In this document: positions 1-7,856 of the stretch, piece after piece
Layout of the letters: each line of letters opens with the position of its first letter
Position numbering within the stretch: the first letter of the stretch is position 1
Origin: Streptomyces sp. CBMA291
GTDB lineage: Bacteria; Actinomycetota; Actinomycetes; Streptomycetales; Streptomycetaceae
Length of the DNA stretch: 64,000 bases
NCBI RefSeq assembly: GCF_014596525.1
Contig: NZ_MSJP01000031.1
Location: 62,001 to 126,000, forward strand
Direction: 5' to 3'
Program-made: the position numbers and the translations under genes
The notes under the pieces: model-generated
Told to the model about the DNA's origin: nothing
Databases searched by the model: none
Seen by the model: the letters and a program-made list of their open reading frames with translations, nothing else

Positions 1-741
1 CACGAACTCCACCCGCCGCTTCCGGCACCGCTCGTACACCGCGTCGGCCAGCGCCCGCAGCCCCCCGGCCACGTACCAGCTGCCGAAGGTCTGCTCCATG
101 TACGGCAGGACGGCCGCCGCCGCCGGGGCGGTGACCGGGTCGAAGCCGTAGCTCCACGCGTACCCGTCGAGCAGCGCCGCCAGCCGGGGATCGCGCAGCT
201 CCCGCTCCCCGATCCGGGCGAGCGTCGTCGTCGGGCGCCGCAGGAACCCCGCCTTCGGCGCCGGATACGGGTCGGCGGGCGGCGCCCCCGGCTCCCTCGG
301 CTGCGGCTCTTCGAGCAGCGGACGGCGGGTGCGGTCCCAGGCCTCGCGGGCCCGTACCAGGAAGGCGCCCCAGCGCTCTCCCGCGCCCGCGCCGAGGGCC
401 GCGTCCAGGGCGGCGACCGTACCGGCGCGGGAGGCGTTCGGCAGATCCACCCGGGTGCCGTCGGCGAAGACATGACGGCTCGCCGGATCGACCTGCGTCA
501 GCGTGACGCACTCCTCCAGCGGCTCCTTGCCCGTCTTCACGAACAGGTCCCGGTAGACGGCGGGCAGATGCAGCAGCCCCGGCCCCGTGTCGAAGGCGAA
601 CCCGTCCCGCTCGTACCGGCCGACCGCCCCGCCGTACGTCCCGTTCCGCTCGTACACCGTCACCCGGTGGCCCGCCACGGCCAGTCGCGCCGCCGCCGCC
701 ATGGCGCCGAGTCCCGCGCCGATCACCACAATCCGTGCCAT
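1..741 (-). CDS. Phytoene dehydrogenase-like NAD(P)/FAD-dependent oxidoreductase, C-terminus outside window
   Basis: Only the first 247 codons are present; the gene runs off the left edge. The protein opens with a Rossmann FAD-binding motif (VVIGAGLGAMAAAARLA, residues 5-21) and an acidic residue ending the second strand (VTVYE, about residue 31). The DTGPGLLHLP stretch near residue 51 is a hallmark of carotenoid desaturase and amine-oxidase-like flavoproteins. FGSWYVAGGLRALADA near the break resembles the substrate-site region of CrtI relatives. No carotenoid genes lie alongside, so the substrate is unknown. The start is set by an ATG only 7 bases after a TAGGCT box on the minus strand, which suggests a leaderless mRNA; there is no Shine-Dalgarno sequence. 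Confidence 0.85.
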   Translation of the reverse strand, partial: MARIVVIGAGLGAMAAAARLAVAGHRVTVYERNGTYGGAVGRYERDGFAFDTGPGLLHLPAVYRDLFVKTGKEPLEECVTLTQVDPASRHVFADGTRVDLPNASRAGTVAALDAALGAGAGERWGAFLVRAREAWDRTRRPLLEEPQPREPGAPPADPYPAPKAGFLRRPTTTLARIGERELRDPRLAALLDGYAWSYGFDPVTAPAAAAVLPYMEQTFGSWYVAGGLRALADAVYERCRKRRVEFV

Positions 742-748
742 GCCGGCG

Positions 749-754
749 AGCCTA
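749..754 (-). promoter_or_regulatory. -10 box (TAGGCT) of the flavoprotein gene, leaderless arrangement
   Basis: TAGGCT on the minus strand ends 7 bases before the ATG at 741. A transcript starting 6-8 bases after the box would begin at the start codon. No convincing -35 was identified, so this is inference. Confidence 0.4.
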
Positions 755-784
755 TCCGGCCCGCCGGGGGCGCGAACCGGCCGG

Positions 785-1432
785 TCAGAAGTGCTCGGAG
801 CCATCCCCGGACGGCGGCCGGTCCCGGGCCCTGGCAGCCGCTCCGGCGAGCCGCCGCTCCTCGCTCCGCTGCGACCTGCGGCGCAGAAAACGACGGATCC
901 GGCCCGCGAGGAAGACGAGTATCGCCAGACCGAGGGCGAGCAGCAGCCCCGCCGCCACCGCCGCCGCCACCGGGTGGAAGACCGCGAAGGTGACGAGCCC
1001 CGCCACCCCCAGATCCTCCGCCAGGCTCAGCACCACATTGGAGAACGGCTCGGGCGAGGTGTTGACCGCCATCCGCGTCCCCGCCTTGACCGCATGGCTC
1101 AACAGCGCCGTCGAACCGCCGATCGCCCCCGCCGCCAGCTCGGGGAGCGAGCCGCTCTGCCCGGCGAGCAGCGCCCCGACCACGGCCCCCGCGACCGGCC
1201 GGATCACCGTGTGGACGGCATCCCAGACCGAGTCGACGTACGGGATCTTGTCCGCCACCGCCTCGCACAGGAAGAGCACCCCGGCGACGACGAGGACATC
1301 GGTGCGCTGAAGGGAAGCGGGCACCTCGTCGGTCAGCCCGGTCACGCCGAAGACGCCGAAAAGCAGTACCACCGCGTACGCGTTGATCCCGCTCGCCCAG
1401 CCGCTGGTGAACACCAGGGGAAGTACCGCCAT
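785..1432 (-). CDS. DUF4126 family integral membrane protein
   Basis: A 215-residue hydrophobic protein with about four membrane segments. It starts MAVLPLVFTSGWASGINAYA, which fits the DUF4126 N-terminus. A GAIGGSTALLSHAVKAGTR segment lies near the middle and a highly basic cytoplasmic tail (RIRRFLRRRSQRSEERR) at the C-terminus. The function of the family is not established. The reading frame stays open far upstream, but ATG 1432 is preferred because a TACCAT box (1440-1445, minus) sits 7 bases before it, the leaderless pattern seen elsewhere here. It is separated from the upstream minus-strand operon by a strong hairpin at 1612-1664, so it is probably transcribed alone. Confidence 0.8.
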   Translation of the reverse strand: MAVLPLVFTSGWASGINAYAVVLLFGVFGVTGLTDEVPASLQRTDVLVVAGVLFLCEAVADKIPYVDSVWDAVHTVIRPVAGAVVGALLAGQSGSLPELAAGAIGGSTALLSHAVKAGTRMAVNTSPEPFSNVVLSLAEDLGVAGLVTFAVFHPVAAAVAAGLLLALGLAILVFLAGRIRRFLRRRSQRSEERRLAGAAARARDRPPSGDGSEHF

Positions 1433-1439
1433 GCGGGCG

Positions 1440-1445
1440 ATGGTA
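1440..1445 (-). promoter_or_regulatory. -10 box (TACCAT) of the DUF4126 gene, leaderless arrangement
   Basis: TACCAT on the minus strand is separated by exactly 7 bases from ATG 1432. No ribosome-binding site precedes that ATG, which fits a leaderless start. Confidence 0.35.
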
Positions 1446-1611
1446 GCCAGCCCTGAGTATCCGTACCTAGAGGACGAGATGAGTAGGCGCGCGGATGGGC
1501 GAGGGAGGGCCCGGGGGAGAGAGTGGAGCCCACGGAAGGGGCGCGGCTCCGGAACCGCCGGCACGGGGCTGCGGAACGGGGCCGCGCACCTGCCGTCACG
1601 GGGGAGTGCCG

Positions 1612-1664
1612 GAAGGCCGGTGTCGTGGGGCTCGGGGGGATCGAGCCCCACGACACCGGCCTTC
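1612..1664 (-). terminator. Perfect 23-bp hairpin downstream of the TetR gene
   Basis: Bases 1612-1634 and 1642-1664 are exact reverse complements (23 bp) around a 7-base loop (1635-1641). There is no T-run, which is normal for Streptomyces terminators. It lies downstream of the minus-strand ATPase-YhgE-tetR operon and upstream of the DUF4126 gene, so it probably ends the operon transcript. Confidence 0.75.
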
Positions 1665-1671
1665 TCGGCGT

Positions 1672-1860
1672 TCCTGTACGGCCTCCCTGACGTTCCTGTA
1701 CGGGCCTTCCCGGCGCTGCTGTAGGGGCTTCCGGCGCCGCTGTACGGGACCTCCCGGCCCGGACGCCGCTGTGCGGGCTTTCCCGACGCTGCCGTACGGG
1801 CTTTCCCGGAGGCTTCCGCGCAGGTGTCTCCCGACGTTGCTGTACGGGTTTTCTTTCCCG
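1672..1860. repeat. Degenerate tandem repeat with CTGTACGGG...TTCCCG units
   Basis: About six imperfect units of roughly 30-36 bases, each built on CTGTACGGG followed by TTCCCG-type and CGCTG-type blocks, fill the space between the tetR stop (1864) and the hairpin at 1612-1664. The whole gap 1433-1863 otherwise holds only that hairpin and the DUF4126 promoter; I see no gene in it. The units are too diverged and too closely packed to be CRISPR repeats. Confidence 0.65.
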
Positions 1861-1863
1861 GTC

Positions 1864-2472
1864 TCAGCGCCCGCCGACCCGGCCGTGCAGGAGCCGGGAG
1901 AGGGCGGCGTGGACGTCGTCGAGGGAGCGTTCGCTCTGGAAGGCCTTCCAGTCCAGGGCCGCCACGAGCACCATCCCGACCAGCGCCGCCGCCGTCAGCT
2001 GGACGTCGATCTCCTCGTGCAGCTCCCCGGCCGCCACGCCCTCGCGCAGCACCCCTTCGACCACCGCCACGGCCTCCTGGCGGACCACCAGGAGGGTCGA
2101 GTTCCAGGCGCGGTTGGTGCGCCACAGCTCGGCCACGTACAGCTGGGTGAAGGCCGGGTAGCGGTCGATGAAGACGAGTCCGGCCCTGATCATGGCGTCC
2201 AGGGCCGCCACCCGGCTGCCGCCGCTCGCGGCGGTCTCCTCGGCCGCCGTCCGCAGGGAGGCGGTGAGCAGCGACACCCCGTGGCGCAGCAGCTCCTCGA
2301 AGAGTTCGGTCTTGCTCTTGAAGTTGTAGTAGACCGTGCCCTTGGCCACGCCCGCCCGCTCGGCGATCTCGTCGACGGTCGTCGCCGAGAAGCCCTGCTC
2401 CGCGATGAGGGTGACCGCCGCTTCGTAGAGCTTCGCGCGGGTGGCCTGGCGTCGGGTGCTGCTGCTGTCCAT
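1864..2472 (-). CDS. TetR family transcriptional repressor
   Basis: A 202-residue protein with a classic TetR N-terminal helix-turn-helix (TTVDEIAERAGVAKGTVYYN, about residues 31-50) followed by FKSKTELFEELL, and a divergent ligand-binding C-terminal half. It is the last gene of the operon with the YhgE-like membrane protein (2516-4675) and the ATPase (4647-5597). It therefore probably represses its own operon by binding the palindrome at 5626-5639. ATG 2472 (MDSSSTRRQ) is chosen. An in-frame GTG at 2505 would add 11 residues and cannot be excluded. The ligand is unknown. Confidence 0.9.
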   Translation of the reverse strand: MDSSSTRRQATRAKLYEAAVTLIAEQGFSATTVDEIAERAGVAKGTVYYNFKSKTELFEELLRHGVSLLTASLRTAAEETAASGGSRVAALDAMIRAGLVFIDRYPAFTQLYVAELWRTNRAWNSTLLVVRQEAVAVVEGVLREGVAAGELHEEIDVQLTAAALVGMVLVAALDWKAFQSERSLDDVHAALSRLLHGRVGGR

Positions 2473-2515
2473 GGGCTCGATTCTCACAGGTGCCGCGGCT
2501 CCCACCGGCCGTGTC

Positions 2516-4675
2516 TCACAGGCTCAGCTCCGGGTGGAGCCGGTCGAGCGTCCACACCTGCCGCCTGCGGGCCGAGACGGCGGTCAGGGCGAGCGCGCCG
2601 AGCGTGAACGCGGTCAGGACCGCGCAGGCCTGCCAGACGGGCCCGAGCCCGCCGCCCGTGATCAGCCGGCGCAGCGCGTCGACCACGTAGCTCATCGGCA
2701 GGAAGGGATGGAGGACGTTGAAGAAGGCGGGGCTGGTCTGCACCGGGTACGTGCCGCCCGCCGAGGTCAGCTGGAGCATCAGGACGGCGAGCACCAGGAT
2801 GCGGCCGGCCGCTCCGAAGCGGGCGTTGAGCCACTGGATGATCGCGGCGAAGCAGCAGGTGACCAGGGCGAGGAAGGCGGCGGTCCCGGCGGCCCTGGCC
2901 ATCTGGAGCCCGAGGCCCCAGTGCAGCACCGACAGGAGCGCGGCGACCTGGAGGACACCGATGGCCGCCACCGGGAGCCACCCCGCGAGGGCGATCCGCA
3001 GGGCGGAGCCGCCCGCCGCGAGCGCACGCCGGTTCAACGGCTGGATGATCATGTAGGCGACCATGGCGCCGACCCAGAGGGAGAGCGGGATGAAGTACGG
3101 GGCGAACCCGGTGCCGTAGTTCGGGGCCTTGTGCAGCGACTGGGAGGCGAGCTTCACCGGATCGGCCATGACCTCGGTCCGCCGGTCGCGGTCCTGCTTG
3201 TCGTAGTCCGGGATCCGCCCCACGCCGTCGTGCAGCCCGCCCGCCAGCTCGCCCGAGCCGTCGGCGAGCTTGAACAGACCGCCGTCGAGGTCGCCCGCGC
3301 CCTTCTTCAGCTTGCCGACGCCGGTGTCCAGGTTCACCGAGCCCGTACGCGCGTCGCCGATGCCGGTGCCCAGCCGGTCCACGCCCGCCGCGACCTTCTT
3401 CGCGCCCGCGTTCAGCTCGTTGATCTTCCGGATGGCGCCGGCCACGTCCTCGTCGAGGTGCGGGGCGCGGGCGGCCAGCTCGTCCGCCTGCGTCTTCAGG
3501 GTGACGAGCCGGGTGTCCAGGGTCTTCAGGTCGCCGCCGCTCTCCTTGGTCAGCTCGTGCACGTCGTCGGCGACGAGGGCCACGTCGCCCGCCGTCACGG
3601 AGGCCTCCTTGAGGACTTCGCACATCTCGGCTTCGGGGGCCGGGTTCGCCGGGTTCCCGGGGTTCTCCGGGTTCGCCGGTTTCCCCGCGGTCCCGACGGC
3701 GCCCGGCTTCTCCGCGTTCGCCGTGCAGTGCTCGCGAAGGAGCGTGGCCAGACCGGTGTCGGCCTTGTGCGCGGCGGCGCGGACCGCGGGGGCGCGCCGG
3801 ACCAGGTCGTCGAGGTCGTGGCGGACGGCGGTGGCGGAGTCGGAGACGAGCCGGGCCGTGTCCCGGACGGACCTGCCGTTGTTCGCGAGGTAGGGGCGGA
3901 CCTTGTCGGCGGTGCCGTTGACCTTGTCGGCGAGTGCCTGGGTACCCGCGGCGACCTTGCGGGAACCGCTCTCCAGGTCCTTCGCGCCCTTGTCGAGCTT
4001 CTTCAGGCCAGCGACCAGGTCGCCGCTGCCGGTCTTGGCGTTCCTGAGCCCGTCGGAGAGGTCCTTGGAGCCCTTCTTCGCCTGGTCGACGCCGTCCTTG
4101 AGGTCGTCGGCACCCTTGGCCGCCTTCGCGGTGGCGTCGTGGATGTCGGAGAAGGAGACGAAGATCTTGTCGAGGAAGGTGCGGGAGGACTTGGTGGAGG
4201 CGGCAGTGCGGACCTCGGAGAAGACCGTCCGGGAGATCTGGCCGACGATGTAGTTGTTGGCGTCGTTGGTCCGCACCTGGAGGGCTCCGGTCTCCGGCGA
4301 GTCGCCGGAGTTGGAGGCGATCCGGGAGCTGAAGTCGCCGGGCATGGTCAGGGACAGGTAGTACCTGCCGCTCTCGACGCCCTCGCGCGCCTCGGCGTCG
4401 CTCACCCGGTGCCACTCGAAGGTGTCGCTCTCCAGGAGCCCCTTCGTGATCTCGTCACCGGCGTTGACCCGCTTGCCGTCGGCGGTGGCTCCCCGGTCCT
4501 CGTTGACGAGGGCGACGGGGATCCTGTCGAGCCTGCCGTACGGGTCCCAGAACGAGTACAGGTACAGGGCGCCGTACAGCAGCGGCAGCAGCAGGATCGC
4601 GACGAGCGCGGCGCGCGGCAGCCGCCCCCTGCCGAAGCGCCTCAGCTCAAGCGCGGCCAGTCTCGACGAACGCAC
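2516..4675 (-). CDS. YhgE/Pip family membrane protein (ABC-2-like)
   Basis: A 719-residue protein with one N-terminal membrane helix (about residues 22-42) followed by WDPYGRLDRIPVALVNEDRG, the typical YhgE/Pip opening. A long extracytoplasmic heptad-rich region follows, with many repeated KxxGxxDLxxGL motifs, and a C-terminal block of about six membrane helices resembles an ABC-2 permease. An Asn-Pro-rich patch (KPANPENPGNPANPAPE) lies in the external region. Start GTG 4675 has a GAGAGGG ribosome-binding site. It overlaps the end of the upstream ATPase gene by 29 bases, implying translational coupling. Family members include phage-infection protein and type VII-associated EsaA-like proteins; the cargo here is unknown. 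Confidence 0.88.
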   Translation of the reverse strand: MRSSRLAALELRRFGRGRLPRAALVAILLLPLLYGALYLYSFWDPYGRLDRIPVALVNEDRGATADGKRVNAGDEITKGLLESDTFEWHRVSDAEAREGVESGRYYLSLTMPGDFSSRIASNSGDSPETGALQVRTNDANNYIVGQISRTVFSEVRTAASTKSSRTFLDKIFVSFSDIHDATAKAAKGADDLKDGVDQAKKGSKDLSDGLRNAKTGSGDLVAGLKKLDKGAKDLESGSRKVAAGTQALADKVNGTADKVRPYLANNGRSVRDTARLVSDSATAVRHDLDDLVRRAPAVRAAAHKADTGLATLLREHCTANAEKPGAVGTAGKPANPENPGNPANPAPEAEMCEVLKEASVTAGDVALVADDVHELTKESGGDLKTLDTRLVTLKTQADELAARAPHLDEDVAGAIRKINELNAGAKKVAAGVDRLGTGIGDARTGSVNLDTGVGKLKKGAGDLDGGLFKLADGSGELAGGLHDGVGRIPDYDKQDRDRRTEVMADPVKLASQSLHKAPNYGTGFAPYFIPLSLWVGAMVAYMIIQPLNRRALAAGGSALRIALAGWLPVAAIGVLQVAALLSVLHWGLGLQMARAAGTAAFLALVTCCFAAIIQWLNARFGAAGRILVLAVLMLQLTSAGGTYPVQTSPAFFNVLHPFLPMSYVVDALRRLITGGGLGPVWQACAVLTAFTLGALALTAVSARRRQVWTLDRLHPELSL

Positions 4676-5597
4676 CGGCCGCCCTCTCCTCGGTCGTGAT
4701 CTCGGTCGTGGTCTCGGATGCGCCCTTGGACGTGGTTTCGGGGGTGTCCTTGGACGTGGTCTCGGGCGGGGTCCCGGGCGTGGTTTCGGGGGTGTCCTTG
4801 GACGTGGTCCCGGGCGTGCCCTCGGGCGGGGTCCCGGGCGTGATCTCAGGTGTGTCCTCGGGCGTGGTCTCGGGCCTGGTCCCGGTCGTGGTGATCCGCA
4901 GGGCGTCCTCGGGTGCCTCGCTGCACACGGCGAGGACGGTGGTGCCGGCGGCGGCCACCGAGCGCAGAACTTCCCAGGCCGTGGCCCGGTCGGCGTCCGA
5001 GAGCTTCAGGTCCGTGTCGTCGACGGCGAGCAGCCGGGGCCGGCCGATCAGGGCCAGGGCGAGCGAGAGCCGCAGCGCTTCGAGCCGCTCCAGATCCCGT
5101 ACGCGGGTCCGCTCGCCCTTCGGCAACGCGGCCGGGTCGAGCCCGACGGCGGTCAGCGCCTCCTCGATCCGCTCCCTGGAGGTCGCGGCCCGTTCGCCGG
5201 GGCGGCCCAGCAGGGCCCGGAGGGAGCCGTCGTACCGGCGCTGGAGCAGGGCCCGCTCGCGCAGGTGCTCGGCGACGCTGAAGGCGGGATCGAGTTCGCT
5301 GACGCCGGGGACCTGCCCGAGCGCGCTGATCCGGCGCACCGCCGCCATCTTCCGGGGCAGCGGCAGACCACCGACCTCGGCGGTGCCCTCCCTGGCCTTC
5401 ATCCGGCCGGTGAGCGCGAGCAGCAGACAGGTGCGGCCCGAGCCGGAGGGCCCCTCGATCGCCACCAGCGTCCCGGGAGCGGCCCGGAAGGACACCCCCC
5501 GGAACGCCCAGCCACGCGGTCCCTTCAGGCCGAAGCCGTCCGCGACGACGGCGGCGCCGTGCGGCTCCTCCCCGGCCTCCGTACGTGGGGACCCCAT
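4647..5597 (-). CDS. Degenerate ABC-type ATPase with Thr/Pro/Glu-rich repeat tail
   Basis: A 316-residue protein. The first 215 or so residues have ABC ATPase organisation. However, the Walker A motif is GPSGSGRT, with Arg in place of the invariant Lys; the Walker B end reads LLAVDDTD, with Asp rather than Glu; and no LSGGQ signature is visible (the region reads RDLERLEALRLSLALAL). The last 80 or so residues are tandem TPETTPGTPPE-like repeats encoded by a minisatellite. ATG 5597 (MGSPRTEAG) has a GGTGGA site; the longer upstream frame enters the operator region and is rejected. It is the first gene of the YhgE/TetR operon. It may be a regulatory or weak ATPase rather than a classical transporter motor. 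Confidence 0.8.
   Translation of the reverse strand: MGSPRTEAGEEPHGAAVVADGFGLKGPRGWAFRGVSFRAAPGTLVAIEGPSGSGRTCLLLALTGRMKAREGTAEVGGLPLPRKMAAVRRISALGQVPGVSELDPAFSVAEHLRERALLQRRYDGSLRALLGRPGERAATSRERIEEALTAVGLDPAALPKGERTRVRDLERLEALRLSLALALIGRPRLLAVDDTDLKLSDADRATAWEVLRSVAAAGTTVLAVCSEAPEDALRITTTGTRPETTPEDTPEITPGTPPEGTPGTTSKDTPETTPGTPPETTSKDTPETTSKGASETTTEITTEERAAGAFVETGRA
4700..4890. repeat. Coding minisatellite in the ATPase C-terminus
   Basis: On the plus strand the units are variants of GGACGTGGTCTCGGGC and GGCGTGGTTTCGGGGGTGTC, repeated about 10 times with few changes. In the minus-strand reading frame they encode Thr/Pro/Glu/Lys-Asp repeats. They account for the unusual C-terminal tail and are likely to vary in copy number between strains. 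Confidence 0.8.
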
Positions 5598-5625
5598 GGG
5601 TCCACCCCCCGTTCCCCTTTTTTGA

Positions 5626-5639
5626 ACTGACTGGTCAGT
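5626..5639. promoter_or_regulatory. Palindromic operator candidate for the TetR repressor
   Basis: ACTGAC-TG-GTCAGT is a perfect inverted repeat with 6-bp arms, 29 bases upstream of the first codon of the ATPase-YhgE-tetR operon. It is of the type bound by TetR repressors of many actinobacterial membrane-protein operons. It lies in the 164-bp divergent spacer shared with the HEPN gene, so both directions could be affected. No other good palindrome is in the spacer. Confidence 0.6.
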
Positions 5640-5761
5640 GCAAAAAGTACCGCCGCCCCGAAGTTCAGGCAAAGCCCCAGGTCAGCGGGATTGTCAGTGG
5701 GGCGGTGCACGATGAACACATGCGGCCACCCGGCCGTCACGCGACGACAGGAGGACTCGTC

Positions 5762-6277
5762 ATGGCAAGCCCTTCCGCAGCAGCCGCGCCCCACCGCCGC
5801 CCCGTGCCCGCACAGCCCGGACCCGCGTCCGACATCCACCCCGTCACACGCCGCGCCACCGCCCCGCCCGCCGCCCTCGACCTCCTCGCCAAGGCGACGG
5901 CCGGACTCGCCGAAGCCGCCACCCTCGACCGTCCCCACGAGCGGTACGCCGCCGCGCACCTCGCCGCGCTCCGGGCCGCCGCCGCCGTCCTCGCCGCCCG
6001 CGCCAGGCCCGAGCCCGCCCGCCGGGGCCGCCGGATTCGGAGCGCCTGGGAACTGCTCGCCGAGCTGGCGCCCGAGCTGACCGAGTGGAGCGCCCTCTTC
6101 GCCTCGGGCGCCGAGCGGCGGGCCCGCGCCGAGGCCGGGATACCGAGTGCGGCGACCCGGCGCGAGGCGGACGACCTGCTCAGGGACGCCGCGCTCTTCC
6201 TCCGCCTCGTCGAGCGGCTGCTCGCCCTCCACCCGGAGCCGCCCCGCCCGCGAGGGACGGGCCGGGACGGCGGTTGA
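5762..6277 (+). CDS. SAV_6107-type HEPN domain-containing protein
   Basis: A 171-residue Ala/Arg-rich helical protein. It has the pattern RRATAPPAALDLLAKATAGL, then HERYAAAHLAALRAAAAVL, and a C-terminal READDLLRDAALFLRLVERLL, which I recognise as the Streptomyces SAV_6107-like HEPN family. HEPN domains often bind nucleotides or cleave RNA, but the usual RxxxxH RNase motif is not visible, so catalysis is doubtful. ATG 5762 is preceded by AGGAGG at 5749-5754. It is divergent from the TetR-controlled operon and followed by a methyltransferase 67 bases downstream. No MNT-type nucleotidyltransferase partner is adjacent, so it does not look like a toxin-antitoxin pair. Confidence 0.75.
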   Translation: MASPSAAAAPHRRPVPAQPGPASDIHPVTRRATAPPAALDLLAKATAGLAEAATLDRPHERYAAAHLAALRAAAAVLAARARPEPARRGRRIRSAWELLAELAPELTEWSALFASGAERRARAEAGIPSAATRREADDLLRDAALFLRLVERLLALHPEPPRPRGTGRDGG

Positions 6278-6344
6278 TCCGAAAGGAGGGGGTCAGGCCA
6301 TAGGGTGGGGAGCGTCCGTACCCGTCACCGAGGAGTCAACAGCC

Positions 6345-7133
6345 GTGCCGGACCTTTCCCCCGCTTTCGGTCGAGAGGCGACATCGCGCCCGTCGCGCGC
6401 CTCCCTGCGTACCGCCGTCGTCTGGGACGTCCTCAAGGACGCCCTCGACCGCCGGGTCGAGGCCACCGGGAAAGCCGGGCTCGACGTCCTCGACACGGGC
6501 GGCGGCTCCGGGAACTTCGCGGTGCCGGTGGCCCGCCTCGGCCACCGGGTCACCGTCGTCGACCCCAGCCCCAACGCGCTCTTCGCGCTGGAGCGCCGGG
6601 CCGCCGAAGCCGGGGTCGCCGACCTCGTCACCGGCGTCCAGGGAGACATCAGCGGCCTCTTCGAGGTCGTCGGACGCGAGAGCTACGACACCGTGCTCTG
6701 CCACGGAGTCCTGGAGTACGTCGACGACCCCGTCGAAGGCGTGCGGAACGCCGCCGCGGCCCTCCGGCCCGGCGGCGGCCTCAGCCTGCTCGCGGCCGGA
6801 CTCGGCGGCGCGGTCCTCGCCCGCGCCCTCGCCGGGCACTTCACCGAGGCGCGGCACGCCCTGGGCGACCCGGCGGGCCGCTGGGGCGAGGGCGACCCCG
6901 TGCCCCGCCGCTTCACCGCCGAACAGCTCACCGAGCTGGCCGACGGCGCCGGACTCGCGGTCGGCGCCGTGCACGGCGTGCGGGTCTTCGCCGACCTCGT
7001 CCCCGGCGTCCTGGTCGACACCGAGCCCGGCGCGGCGGAGGCCCTGCTCAAGCTGGAGGCCGCCGCCGCCGAGCTGCCGTCCTTCCACGCCATCGCCACC
7101 CAGCTGCACCTGCTGGGCCGCAAGCGGGCCTGA
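6345..7133 (+). CDS. Class I SAM-dependent methyltransferase
   Basis: A 262-residue protein with SAM-binding motif I (LDVLDTGGGSGNFAVPVA, about residues 45-62), an acidic residue at the end of strand 2 (VTVVDPSPNAL) and a motif VLCHGVLEYVDDP typical of Methyltransf_11/SmtA-like enzymes. The substrate cannot be inferred. GTG 6345 is preceded by AGGAG at 6331-6335. The frame is open upstream into the HEPN gene, but that extension has no plausible domain. It lies 67 bases after the HEPN gene, perhaps with its own promoter: TAGGGT at 6301-6306 is a possible -10. Confidence 0.85.
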   Translation: MPDLSPAFGREATSRPSRASLRTAVVWDVLKDALDRRVEATGKAGLDVLDTGGGSGNFAVPVARLGHRVTVVDPSPNALFALERRAAEAGVADLVTGVQGDISGLFEVVGRESYDTVLCHGVLEYVDDPVEGVRNAAAALRPGGGLSLLAAGLGGAVLARALAGHFTEARHALGDPAGRWGEGDPVPRRFTAEQLTELADGAGLAVGAVHGVRVFADLVPGVLVDTEPGAAEALLKLEAAAAELPSFHAIATQLHLLGRKRA

Positions 7134-7324
7134 GCAGGACGCCACCCGATCGGCGGTGCGAGCCGTGGGCTCCATGGAGTACGGCACGGGCCGCCCGGTC
7201 AGGGGCCGGGCCCCGTATGATCGGGGGACAGCATCCGGCATGACGGGGAAGAGGCTGGGGAATCAAGGCCTCAGCAACCGATCCGCATGGCGGCCCGGAC
7301 TGGCTATACGGCATTGAGGGCGGG

Positions 7325-7353
7325 TTTCACGGGGACGATTCCCTGCCTATCCT
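7325..7353 (+). promoter_or_regulatory. Candidate promoter of the DUF3040 gene
   Basis: TTTCAC (7325-7330), a 17-base spacer and TATCCT (7348-7353) precede the DUF3040 gene. The -35 matches poorly. Another -10-like TATGAT stands at 7216-7221. The rest of the 270-bp spacer 7134-7403 shows GC-rich potential stem structures but no class I recognise. Confidence 0.3.
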
Positions 7354-7403
7354 GAAAGGGCCGCAAACCGGTCGCCCCCGCGACCGACGACTAGGAGGAC
7401 TCC

Positions 7404-7811
7404 GTGCCGCTCTCGGAGCACGAGCAGCGAATGCTCGAGCAGATGGAGCGAGCGCTGTACGCCGAAGATCCCAAGTTCGCGACAGCGCTCGAGGGAAGCG
7501 GACTGCGTACGTACACCCGGCGACGGGTCTACCAGGCAGTCGTCGGCTTCCTGGTGGGTATCGCGCTCCTCATGGCCGGAATGGTCGCACAGCAGATCTG
7601 GATCAGCGTGGTGGGATTCCTCGTCATGCTGGGCTGCGCGGTCCTGGCGGTCACCGGATGGCGCAAGGCGCCCAAGCCGGGGGAGCAGCAGCCCCACGGT
7701 GGGGGAATGGCGGCCGGAGGCCGCCGGACCCGGCAGCGACGCTCGATGATGAACCGCATCGAGGAGCGGTGGCAGCGCCGCCGCGACGAACAGCAGGGCG
7801 GCGGCCACTGA
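7404..7811 (+). CDS. DUF3040 domain-containing membrane protein
   Basis: A 135-residue protein starting MPLSEHEQRMLEQMERALYA, the DUF3040 signature. A conserved DPKFA motif follows, then two membrane helices (about residues 44-86, FLVGIALLMAGMVAQQ and ISVVGFLVMLGCAVLAV) and a basic C-terminal tail. The family is common next to the dcw cluster in actinobacteria and has no proven role. GTG 7404 has a perfect AGGAGG at 7393-7398. It converges on the transglutaminase operon and is followed by a hairpin. Confidence 0.9.
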   Translation: MPLSEHEQRMLEQMERALYAEDPKFATALEGSGLRTYTRRRVYQAVVGFLVGIALLMAGMVAQQIWISVVGFLVMLGCAVLAVTGWRKAPKPGEQQPHGGGMAAGGRRTRQRRSMMNRIEERWQRRRDEQQGGGH

Positions 7812-7856
7812 CGGCCCCCTGAGCGGAGGCCCCGCATTTCTGAGGATTCCCAAGCC

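Noticed and set aside
1-741. Part of a carotenoid gene cluster
   Set aside because: The oxidoreductase resembles phytoene desaturases but no crt genes are visible next to it within the window.
1672-1860. Possible CRISPR array
   Set aside because: Units are imperfect, contiguous, without unique equal-length spacers, and no cas genes are present.
2441-4699. 752-codon plus-strand frame opposite the YhgE gene
   Set aside because: Composition is Gly/Arg/Val/Glu-rich with no domain, while the minus-strand frame has a clear family, overlap and ribosome-binding site.
5762-7133. HEPN gene and neighbouring methyltransferase as a toxin-antitoxin or defence pair
   Set aside because: No MNT partner, no RxxxxH motif visible, and separate ribosome-binding sites with a 67-bp gap; this looks like conserved core genes.
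7134-7403. A riboswitch in the DUF3040 leader
   Set aside because: GC-rich stems are expected by chance here and no known riboswitch core sequence was found.
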